In this document: piece by piece, positions 37,273-47,518 of the stretch
Layout: each line of letters begins with the position of its first letter
How positions within the stretch are numbered: the stretch's first letter is position 1
NCBI RefSeq assembly: GCF_037975245.1
Contig: NC_092575.1
Coordinates: forward strand, 11,054,501 to 11,118,500
Length of the DNA stretch: 64,000 bases
Direction: 5' to 3'
Source of the DNA: Apostichopus japonicus
Lineage: Eukaryota; Echinodermata; Holothuroidea; Aspidochirotida; Stichopodidae
Program-made: the position numbers and the translations under genes
Notes under the pieces: generated by a model
Seen by the model: the letters and a program-made list of their open reading frames with translations, nothing else
Told to the model about the DNA's origin: nothing
The model's database searches: none

Positions 37273-37315
37273 ATTTATGATATAGTCTGAGGTTTCATCG
37301 TAGTAGTTTTAAAAT

Positions 37316-37627
37316 GTTCTAGTGGTTAGGGTGTCCGCATACAAAGCGGGAGGCCCGGGTTCGAATTCCGGTGGAGTTTTTTCACAGGGCCCGATTTTCA
37401 AACTCACTACAATTTCAATTATAGATAAAGTTGGTTGGTTGGCGTCTATCTTGGCACAGAGTGCTCTATGTCCGGTGGACAGATCGAAATATATGTTGAG
37501 ACTAGTTGAGACTAGTGGAACACTAGTAGTTGTTACTCGGAGTTTCACGCGTTGATCGATCTTCAGACAACGCGTGAAACTCCGAATAACTACTACTAGT
37601 GTTCCACTAGTCTCCACTAGTCTCAAC

Positions 37628-37631
<4 letters not shown>
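37316..37631 (+). mobile_element. tRNA-derived SINE-like element ending in a long hairpin
   Basis: A tRNA-like head has an A box (TAGTGGTTAGGGTG) at about 37321 and a perfect T arm around GGTTCGAATTCCGG at about 37363-37376. The anticodon loop would be ATACAAA, but the acceptor ends do not pair, so it is not a tRNA gene. The body runs to 37488 and is followed by an inverted repeat: arms of about 66 bp at 37489-37554 and 37568-37631 around a 13-nt loop. The right arm of the duplication has no counterpart. The ORFs on both strands here give nearly the same peptide because of the palindrome. Confidence 0.6.
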
Positions 37632-37632
<1 letters not shown>

Positions 37633-37683
<51 letters not shown>

Positions 37684-37702
37684 GTATATATATGTATATA
37701 TA

Positions 37703-37788
<86 letters not shown>

Positions 37789-37800
37789 TGTATGTGTGTA
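37633..37800. repeat. (AT)n microsatellite
   Basis: About 155 bp of TA alternation with a few GTATATATG interruptions, continuing into a TG-rich tail. A shorter AT tract occupies the matching site in the right arm near 46976-47028. Confidence 0.95.
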
Positions 37801-38160
37801 TGCGTGGACGTGGGTGTTTATAAGCGATCAGTGATCAGAATAGGAAGTAGGAAGGAGTTATCGATATAAACTGTTTCAGAAATCAATGTGTGTACGTTTC
37901 AATATTAGTTGATTACCTACACCTTCACCCAGAATGCCTGATAACAATTTATATAGAAAAAAGGCTAGCAAAGTTAATTGACCATTATTTCATTAACTCG
38001 ACGAACTATTCGATAAAAGTAAAACAGCTGTTGTATAGATAATTTGATTGTCATGTATGTAACCTTGTTAGTCCTTTGGTTTTGTACCTGTAATGGTTAG
38101 TCTGGCATTGGTTCTAGTTTAAACTGTTTGAATAATCATTTGTTGGATATCTTGGTAGAC

Positions 38161-38285
38161 ATGAGCCTACATGTTTTATTTGTAAGAATGTTTGATTTCA
38201 GACATGCATGTATGAGCCTGCATGTTTTATTTGTGAGAATGATTTATTTCAGACATAAATGTATGAGCCTGCATATTTCACTTTA
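38161..38285. repeat. 51-bp tandem repeat, about 2.4 copies
   Basis: ATGAGCCT occurs at 38161, 38212 and 38263, each followed by (A/G)CATGTTTTATTTGT and TTCAGACAT. The right arm has about one unit near 46545-46595, so the expansion is specific to the left arm. Confidence 0.8.
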
Positions 38286-39430
38286 AAATATTTTTTAACT
38301 TTCAATTATTGTATCGGGCGTTATTGTAATTCCCTGAAACCGGAAATTGTGCGGTTTAAAATAATGTATTAATAAAATAATAATAATACATTAATATTAT
38401 ACAATAAATTTGTACGTAAGATGGTGAAAAGGAATAGATTAGTCGAACTGTAGAGATTTATATCGTTTTCATTTGATCATTTATACAATATTGTAATAGC
38501 TGATGGGAGGTCACAGTGGAAAAAACATTTTGAGCTACTATATGAGGTACAATAGCACCCCCCCCCCACCCCTTTCCAGCATCTCCATTCCAGACCATTT
38601 GGAATCCGAGTGTATACAATTAGCTTATATAATCTTACATTTATTTCAAATTTAAGGAAAATTTATGAGCATAGTTAATTTTCAGGGCTAATCCAGGACT
38701 TGAACAAGGAGGAGTTGACTTATAGGCGTGTAGCCAACCATCGTGGTGTGAAGGGAAAAGCAAAATCAAGTTCCATAAGAGACATGGAACTTTGGCTAGA
38801 AGTGTTGATTACTTGATCAAAGTTAACTTTACAATCACAAGCTGCATATGTTGTAAACCATCAACTACGACTGCTATCAGTCCAGGTTTCCTGTTTTGTT
38901 CTCGCTTTTAATGTTTGAGAAATGATCCTTTAACGTGCTGAGGTTCCTCTATAAAAGTGACATATTTATTAAGTATAATATGCATACCATTATAGGTCAG
39001 TTTATCAGATGCAACACAAAACTCGGTAGGACGACATCAGATTTGTATGACTCAAACAACATGTTTACTGTGTAATACAAAGTTACCAAGGACAAAGGAA
39101 TGTCATCTGAAGGTGCTGTGTTGTTTATATGAAGTTAAAAGAACATGTTCTGGCTGAGTTTTATATCAATTTATTTATATAATTGATAAAACAACATATT
39201 AACGCTAACAATGTTTCCGCCTGCACTGAGGAGTCGACGTTATCAGCAATTGAGCCTTAACGGAGCATTCCACATATTTATCACATTTAAATGGTGAATA
39301 TCCTGAAACGTGAAAAAACTATAGAAATATGACTAACAATCATTTTTTTTTTATCTTGGACTATAAGGCCTACAAATCAAGACTAGCATTCAGTCTAAAG
39401 TTATCTTTGAAGACTATATATGTTATGTCA

Positions 39431-39927
39431 CCCGATACTCATAGCTGGTACAGTAACTACTGTTGATGTTCTGTAACACATGTTATTGTGTTACGAACAC
39501 AAAGTAGTAATTACTGATGCACACGGTTGCGGGACATGAACAGTAGTTGCAGTGCCAACAATTATAGTGCGAGTTAATTGATACGCGATTCTAAAATGAA
39601 GTCGTATCTAGTCGTTTTATACTATAAGTCGGCCATTGGATATACCCGAACGTGGCCTTTCTTCGTTCTCGGCATGACGAATTTGCGTAATATAAAGAGA
39701 GGTGTGAACTGGAATCAAGCGGTACCGTACCTCCTTTACTTTATCTCGAAGACATTTTCATCTTCATACACCCCTTAGGCAGTCGCGCAGTTCTTTACAT
39801 GGAAACAAGTTGACAACTTTGCAGCTTTTACAGTGTCACCTTTAACACAGTTTACCGTTTAAAATAGTAATACTGATGCACGGTTGTGGGACATGAAAAG
39901 TAGTTGTTGTACCAGCTATGAGTATCG
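39431..39927. mobile_element. MITE-like element with ~35-bp inverted ends, left arm only
   Basis: The left end CCGATACTCATAGCTGGTAC and the reverse complement of the right end (about 39891-39927) are the same for 20 bases and similar for about 37. An internal segment near 39495-39560 repeats the subterminal text (CTGATGCAC, GGGACATGAA, AGTAGTTG). The right arm reads through without it near 43005. A clear target duplication is not visible. Confidence 0.55.
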
Positions 39928-39969
39928 GCTGGCAAGGTCCACAGGCAAGGTTTTGCTATAATAACTCAA

Positions 39970-41000
39970 TCTAATGTGTGGGACTGGAAGAAGCTCCTTG
40001 TTCTTGTTCTTGCATGGGACCGAGACTAGTTACGCCATTGAAAACAAAGCGGGTAGGTACACATTCAACGGCCACTGTGGACGTTTAACGCAACCTGCAT
40101 GGAATTAATTCTTCAACTAGCTGATTATCTTGTGAATTTAATATATAGTGTGTTTCCGGAGCATGCGGCGACGTTTCGTTTTTAAAGCGTTTTCAATCCA
40201 CTCCACAAGAGTAAAGAATGAAGCAGTATACAGGTATATAGATGCTTCCTATAAGTAAAGTACATGACGCAGTTACTCTAGGGGTTCCGATTAAATCTGT
40301 AAAAGCGCCAAATGGAGAGTTTTTTTACTTGGCAACAGCGATTTCAACAATAAAGTGATCGTATTATTGTGCAATTATCAAGTTTTAAATGAGAGGATGC
40401 TATCACTCTACCTTTCATTTAGAAAGGTATAGCTCTCCCACCAGCCCGAACACCGTCAGCTCACCTTCTCCGCTCACAGTGGTTGATTTATTTTCGTAAC
40501 GAGCTGACCACTTGTTATAATGTAACGTAGGCTATATTTATTTAAGGTTGCTTATACCCATATAATTATTCATTATATTCGGAGATATTCACTCGATACG
40601 CGTTACAACAAGCGCTCACGGTTGGTTGGAACAATCACACAGTTGAGGGTCTACTGTATGACACACTGACCAAAAACATGAACCGGAAGGCTGATTTTAT
40701 GATGTTAGATGTAGTTTTGATACAGCTCTGCAGTTCTGTTTAATATTATAATCAATACGTTTAAAATCAATACTAAACACATTCCTACCATGCATTATAA
40801 AGAGTTCAGTACCGTACTGCATTTTCAATAATTAAGTCTAAAGGGGAGGGGGTGGGGTCGAGGTCTCGTTTAGCTTGCTGAATATGCCGCTATTGATGAG
40901 GGTAGGGGACCAATGAGCAAAATTGCCAGGGGCTCATATCACCGTCAGTACACCCATTGTTGTGCATATTTCCACGCTATTTCGTTGTTTTCGTTTTATC
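39970..41000. other. spacer of the inverted duplication, no gene seen
   Basis: This is unique sequence between the arms. No exon is recognised before the GH3-like segment that starts near 41008. Confidence 0.4.
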
Positions 41001-41007
41001 TTGTTAG

Positions 41008-42808
41008 TAGGACTGTGTCTGTCTCTAGCCTTCTTAGTTGTTTCCATAGTCATCACATATCGGTCAGGCAAATTTGCCCACATTTGTCAGTTTTGTCAAC
41101 CCTACGCTTCCTCATTGGAAATCTCTTGATCAGCTATCGTGAAAGAAAGGCACTGAAAGGTTCATTAAAAGCTACCATAGGTGTAAGATCTCATCAAGAG
41201 CTACTTTTACGCAATATAATTGATGAGAAAAAAAAAACACCTTTTATGGTCACGAATTCAAAATATATAAATAAAACCAAATTTGCTCAAAACAATGTAC
41301 AATTAGTGAAATATTGAGCACTTTTTCCCGAGGGCAGTCATTCCTTACATTCAGCGATATTTTCTTATGCACCGATATTTCGGTATTTTATTTCGGTATC
41401 TGCCGATAAGTCCACTGTGTTTGCCATCCACCCTACTACTCCTCCTCGTCCCCCCTCTCTTCCGAGAAAACCTCGAGCGCCGACACTGTCTATATAGGAC
41501 TTGAAGAATATCTGTAATCGTTATTAACAACTGTATTAGTCTTTATATATTAGTCTATCAGGGGTACCTATTTACTGCTATGGATATGGCAGTTCTGAAG
41601 GGGTAATTCTATGGCTTCTCAACACAACAGAAGAGTTCCTACCTTTCCATGAAATCGATGTGTTTGAATTTATTCCCGAAGAATCAATGTGTGTTCATAA
41701 ATTGTTTTTTTTTTTAATCTCTTATCATAAATAATGTAAGTATAAAGGAAGGTTATAAACGTTGTCCTTGCTTTAAATCAGCGCTGTATAACGAATCATG
41801 CATGATTGGAGTCTTTAACTTCAAAAGTTAAGTGACTCAAACATTTTTTTGTGGAGTTGTTCTCCCCCCCCCCCACCCGCTCCTTATAGAGGTGAGAGTG
41901 ACTCGAGTCGAGGACCCCACCCCGAGTCAGGAAAGTCGCTGGTAGTGACTTGACTCGATTTTAAATGAAACGACTCGAGTTTTTTACAACTTTTCTCTTA
42001 ATTATTCTTCAGGGTGCCAGTGATCCACCAACTCGAGTTCAACAGAAACTACGAAGTCGTAATAACTCAAGCCTGGGACTCTACCGTTACAGAATGGTAG
42101 ATGTTGTTCGTGTAATTGGGTTTTATGGAAGTTGTCCAAAGCTTACTTTTCTCTACAAGTATAACTCAATCAACAGTTTATAGCTTATATGACGTCAATT
42201 GTCTGATCTTGAGGACGCGCAAGTGTCATTTTCAAGAGAATGAGTAAGAAGACGAAAACCAAAACGGAAATCGACACATGCACATTTTTCAAATTGTTTT
42301 AACTTTTGCAGATGGGGGGTTACTAAATTCTTATCCTGGAACATGATCATAAATAACACACGTTACTTGATGGTGTGAAATTCAGCAAATGATCAATGGC
42401 ATCTTCTCCTGTATACACTTGGACTTGGTTCACTAAACTTGACGTAGATTCTAGCAACACGGCCCTTCCTTGTTAAAGAGGAAACATACACTGCTATTCT
42501 CAAATACATTAATTAAGTCAATTTGTTCAAATCCAAGCGATGCTAAATATATGTCATGTAGTTAGACAAGATATATGTTCAAAAGATAGAGCCGTAAGAT
42601 TTAAACATTACTGGTAAAAGCAATGGCTTTACCGATTTGTAGCTGGTTGTCTCTTGAAAAGAAGTTGATGTTACTCAATCATGTTGCAGAAAATTGACTC
42701 AATCTGTTGTTCAGTGTGCCCTTAGGGAAGCTCTTCGGCCCTTGCCAGAGTTTCAACTTGAGAAATATTGCGTAGCAGAGAGTGTTATAATGAACACCGA
42801 CGAGTTTG
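41008..42808 (+). pseudogene. third GH3-domain copy, broken, parts of exons 2-5
   Basis: An exon-2-like piece (41008 to about 41230) encodes a hydrophobic stretch (LAFLVVSIVIT) and, after a frameshift, FLIGNLLISY, ERKALKG and HQELLLRNII, aligning with FLIFNNLRANY, GKKALKR and QERLLLEIV of the minus-strand gene. Most of exon 2, with motif 1, is missing. Exon 3 (41562-41688) has YCYGYGSSEG, with the following residues shortened. Exon 4 (42013-42158) has NYEVVITQAW, then a one-base frameshift, then LYRYRMVDVV (Gly of MGD replaced by Val). Exon 5 (42690-42808) has LTQSVVQCALREA and YCVAES with a GTAAGT donor. Exons 6-7 would fall beyond the start of the right arm and are absent. Splice sites are partly kept. 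Confidence 0.75.
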
Positions 42809-43869
42809 GTAAGTACATCTGATGCAATATTTGGAACGTTGGAATATCGTCATATTAACTTTTATTTTGTATATATGTGTTACGCGAAACTTTCACCAAC
42901 AGGTCCTGCCGGGGATCAAGGAGTGTGAGGATAGGCATCCCTCCCGAGTCTTCCATACCCACACATCATATTAAACTGTGTTATTAGCAAAACCTTGCCT
43001 GTGGACGTATAAAATATTTTCTTTAAAGATGACTTGATTTGTAGGCCCTAACAGTCCAATAGAATAAAACAATAATGAGTGTTAGTCAAATTTGTATACC
43101 TTTTTCTCGTTTCGGGAATTTTACCTTTAAAATATTATAAATCTCTGGAATGCTCCGTTAAAGCTCAATTGCTGATGACGTCGACTCCTCAGTGCAGTCT
43201 CGAACATTGTTAGCTATAAATTATTGTTTTATAAAAATATCAATAAATTTATATGAAACTTAGCCAATCGGGTTCTTTTAACTTCGTATGAACAAAAGAG
43301 TATACTTTTCGGATGACATTCGGCACAAGTTATCTTTGACAACTTTGTATTAGGCTGTAAACATGTTGTTCTAGGTCATAAACGTCTGATGTCTTCCTAC
43401 TGACTTTTGCGTTGATCTGAGAAACTGACCTATAATGGTCTGTATAATATACTTATAACCAAATCATTTTCAGTGAGAAACATCAGAACTTAAATGGATC
43501 ATTTCTGAGACTTTAAGAGCGATAACAAATTGAAACCTGGACTGATAGCAGTCTTAGTTGTTGGTCTACAACACATCAAGCTAGTGATTAAAAATAGTTC
43601 ACTTTGATTAAGTGATCAACACTTCTAGCCAAAGTTCCGTGTCTCGTTTGGAACTTGATTTTGCTTTTCCCTCCCACCACGATGGCTTGCTACGCGCCTA
43701 TAAGTCAATCCCCTCTTTGTTCAAATCCTTGATCAGAACTGAAAATGTCTTATCAATATGCTCTGCGCATTAATTTTCCTTAAATTTGAATGAAATGTAA
43801 GATATGTTATTTTGTATACATTTGAGTTCCAAATGTTCTGGTATGGAGAACCCGGAAAGGGTGGGGGGG

Positions 43870-45705
43870 GGGGGGGTTGTACCTCAGATAACAAACATGT
43901 AATGTTTCGCTACAGCTAAAACTATATCATTTAAAGTATGAAAAGAATACACAGTCGATAGTTTTATTTGTACCTCTATACAGGGGTTAACTTATCAGTT
44001 CCAAGACGGAACCTCCTTAACTCATTACAAATTTCCTTGATCTTTCCGGTGAAGGATGTGGAGGTTGGGGTGGATGGGAGGGGGTGGGAGCTAAACAAAC
44101 ATGATGTATCAACGAGTCGGTGAATTACTTTTGGTTAAGTAAGAGGAAACATTTTTAATACGAGTTTGCTCATTGGTACATATGAGAGTTTATGCGCTAC
44201 ACCTTAATTATTCTGGACACGCCTGGCTATGCACACATTTACTATAAGAAGCATATTGGTTTCCGGACTGCCATCTCTAATGAAACACTTAGCCTTCTGA
44301 AAAGGTTTTCATATTGCCAAGTTTCTAGTTTTCCCAACAAAAATCTCACAACTCACAACTCGAATTTTTTTTATAGGCTTGAGTGTGTCGCTTCACTGCC
44401 TGCTATCGCTACACACATTGCGTGCAAAAAGGTGCACTCTCTGTACATACAGCTGTGCTATTGGAAGATTTCCGTCGTATTTAGCAATCGTCGAGATTCA
44501 CTGCCAAATAAAACTTCAGGTTTGAATGTAGTTAAGTTGGGGAAATGACCAGATGCCGTTTACAAAACTTAACTGTCGCCTAGTTAGATTTTTGACAATG
44601 GCCAATCTCAATGCGAATTAATTGTGTAAAGCCGTCCTAGTGAATTCACGATATGTGTCTGTATCGGCTGTTGATGTCAAGTTATGTAGTCTCTTCTACC
44701 AGTTTCAGCATAGCTAGGCCTTAAAAGTAACGTTCGAGTTTCGTCACGTTTATAATACTGGGACAACTCGAACAATTTTATGTAGTCTATGCCAGCAACG
44801 GTGGTATAAGATTGTGTTCGTTAACACAAAAACGTGAATAATACCATTCAGAATACCAAATCCCTTGAGACTGTGGCAAAACATCTCCTAAATGATTTCT
44901 TAAGGCATTTTCCTACTGGCTATCAGTCATAATTCGCAAAATATACCAACTTCTAAAGAGTTTTGAGACAAGTTTGCTGTTATTGCTGCTAGGATTTTTT
45001 GGAAGATAGATGCTCTTTCAACCTGAGTTTCGTTGCGTTAAAGATCGCTTTGATTTGGGGTAGTGTAATGGAGTAATATTGATTTTTTTCGCGCACTTGT
45101 CTGCAGCTTCAATACGTCAAGATAAATAATTGGGAAATTTAAGAAGTCGCGCTAATCGGGTATCGGTTCAAAGTAACAACGAGGTGCTGCATAGGATAAT
45201 GACTCGCACACACCTAGCAACTGCATAGAATATGCCTAGTACTATATAGGGCCCTAGGGTAATGTAACAGAAGCCAAGCTATCTTTGCAGGTATTTGTGC
45301 AAATGTTTTATTTTTATCAGTTTGAGACAGTACAGTAGGCCTAAATGCTTATTTATGATTCTGCGACATGTCTTACTTTATTCGTCACTCACTTTTGATG
45401 GAAAAAGTTAAATTTCGTACTGCAAAGTGCCTAATCCTTGTTCACAGAAAGTAATGATGTTGTAGATCTGTACTATGAAGACTTGAACAGAAACTATAAT
45501 GGCCAGTGAATTTTGCTTTTTAGAGTATAGCTTTTTAGTCACGTTCGCTAAATAGTGGGTACGTTTAAACATATTTGTCTAGGCTTGAGAGGAAGCCCGT
45601 GGTCTGTGGTAGAGATCAATCTATATGTTGAATAAAATGTGGTAGAAATCAATCTGTTTGTTGAATACCAAGAAAAAAAGTGTCCATCTCGGTCATCAGC
45701 TGCCA
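43870..45705. other. right-arm-only insert, no gene seen
   Basis: This block has no partner in the left arm. It contains a 118-codon ORF at 44192 without recognisable motif or splice context, which I do not call. I see no terminal repeats that would define the insert as one element. Confidence 0.4.
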
Positions 45706-45713
45706 TTGTGAAT

Positions 45714-46095
45714 CAGTGGCGTAGGAAGGTACTTTTGAGTGGGGGGGGGGGGCTGAAGACTGATGGCCGGCCTGGGGGAGGGGTCTAAGGGGAGGGGGTG
45801 TCCTCCTCCCCCTTTGGAATTTTTTTGCATTTCCAGGTGGCCTCAGATGCAATTTGGTGCAATATAGCACACTTCAACCCACCCACTCCATTTTGTATAT
45901 AATTTTGCATTTTCAACTGGCCTTAGATGCAATTTGGTGCTCCAAATGAGATTTTTTTCTCATTTGGAAATGAAAAAGGGGTTTTCTGACTTGCGAAGCG
46001 GGGGGGGGGGGGGGCGGAATGATACTTCCGCCCCCCACATTTTTCACTGGGGGGGGGGGCTGGCGCCCCCAGCCCCCCCGGTTCCTACGCCCTTG
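45714..46095. mobile_element. G-rich MITE with 8-bp target duplication (hAT-like)
   Basis: The left end is CAGTGGCGTAGGAAGG at 45714 and the complemented right end is CAAGGGCGTAGGAACCGG from 46095. The flanks TTGTGAAT and ATGTGAAT agree at 7 of 8 bases. CA-initial ends and 8-bp duplications suit the hAT superfamily. The inside holds long G and C runs and a duplicated GGCC-TTAGATGCAATTTGG word. The minus-strand proline/glycine-rich ORFs are artefacts of these runs. Confidence 0.7.
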
Positions 46096-47070
46096 ATGTG
46101 AATATTGTTTGTCACATCTCAACGCTTTTTGCTGTACAACTTGGATTGAAGAATGTTGTTCATCCTGGCTATACCCTACAGTCTAGTATGTTTCATTTAT
46201 AGTTATGTAGCATCATCGAAACCACACTGCAGTTTTTCTGTCTAGTTAAAATCCTGGATTCGTCCATGACGTGCTTCATTGATGACATCGCTTTATAGTC
46301 ATATGCAAGGTACATGCATACAGAACAGATTATGCAGTGTCCGCTGTGATCTCCCATTAGCTATTATAAATATCGTACACATGATCAAATGAAAACGATA
46401 CAAATCTCTACAGTTTGACTTTAATAATATATTTCTTTTCACCGCCTTAGTTCAATTGTATATTATTAATGCAGCTTGCAGACCTTACCATTTCCTGTTT
46501 CAGGGAATTACAATAGCTTCCGATACCATAATTGAAATTCAAAAAACACTCGCACAAATAAAACATACATGCTTATACTTGTATGTCTCAAATAAATTGT
46601 ACAAGATATCTACCAAATTATAATTAAACAGTTTAAGCTACAACTAATGCCACACTATCCATTACCGGTACAAAAAAGAGGTGTATAATAATAATAATAT
46701 TAATAATAATAATTATAACAATAATAATAATAAAACATGACAATCCCTCATCTATACAAAACCTGTTTTAGTTTTATCGAATAGCTCGTGGGCTTAATCA
46801 ACGAATGGACACTTAACTTTGCTTGTTTCTATATAAATTGTTTTGGGTAAAGGTGTATAGGTAGTCAACTAAAATTAAAACGTACACACATTTCATTTCT
46901 GCAACAGTTTGTTCGATAAATCCTTCCTTCTTCCTATTTTGATCACCGATGATAAAAACACACGCACACACTCGCATATATATATATATATATATATTAA
47001 TATGTTATATGTTATATATATATATATTAAACTTAACACGATTTATATATGTCTATAACTCCAACAATAC

Positions 47071-47176
47071 ATACGCCATCAAAACATCCACCATTTGTGG
47101 TGTTCTCAGATTTTCCGGCAGTTTGACTTGCACTGCAGAGATTTGACTAATCCGTAGAATCTACTACTCTGAGATA
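47071..47176 (-). pseudogene. extra partial copy of GH3 exon 7
   Basis: About 105 bp match exon 7 of the minus-strand GH3 gene (complement of CCACCATTTGTGG, CTTTTCCGGCAG-like text, TTGACTTGCACTGCAGAG and CGTAGAAT). They lie about 350 bp past the gene's stop codon, in the same orientation. Start, end and splice site are missing. Confidence 0.7.
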
Positions 47177-47518
47177 CTAAAACACGCTAAAATGAGTCAT
47201 TATTTATCAGTTGGGTGATCTCAAGCTCCGCCTTAGTTTTGTGATACTTTGATCGCTAATAATACTGTTATGTCTAAACTGACACTTCCTACTGATAGCC
47301 AGGCAAAAACTAAAGGCTGTTAAGAACGAATTATGTAACGCCTTTCCTTTATATAAAGCAAGATAAATCTAAGGATTAATGTGCAGTTAATGCAGTTGAA
47401 GCAAATATCGAAGAAACATAAAACACTTGTATAAACGTTTAAGCATAAAAAGATACATGCATAAAATTAGGTTTACAAATTAACAAGTTCTGATAGGATT
47501 GTTATTTATCTTTTGCTC

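Larger units (their letters stand above)
34780..39965. repeat. left arm of a large imperfect inverted duplication
   Basis: Sequence from about 34780 to 39965 reappears in reverse complement at about 49445 down to 42978, in the same order. Matching landmarks: GTAAAGGAAGATGCTGCAT (about 34985 against 49218), GH3 exons 5-7, GGCATTGGTTCTAG (38105 against 46640), GGAATTACAATA-type text (38330 against 46505), GAACAAGGAGG-type text near 38700 against 43720, CGGAGCATTCC (39260 against 43155), and CCACAGGCAAGGTTTTGC (39942 against 42984). Coding and non-coding parts are both conserved, so a genomic segment was copied. Indels of hundreds of bases separate the arms. Confidence 0.85.

Noticed and set aside
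37309-37629. Near-identical peptides on both strands
   Set aside because: Product of the inverted repeat. The upstream part is a tRNA-like SINE.
40913-41129. Two overlapping ORFs as a separate membrane protein gene
   Set aside because: Their conserved parts align with the start of GH3 exon 2 across a frameshift, so they belong to the broken third GH3 copy.
44192-44548. 118-codon ORF in the right-arm insert
   Set aside because: No family resemblance and typical of chance ORFs at this base composition.
45649-46122. Pro/Gly-rich minus-strand ORFs
   Set aside because: They arise from G/C runs inside the hAT-like MITE.
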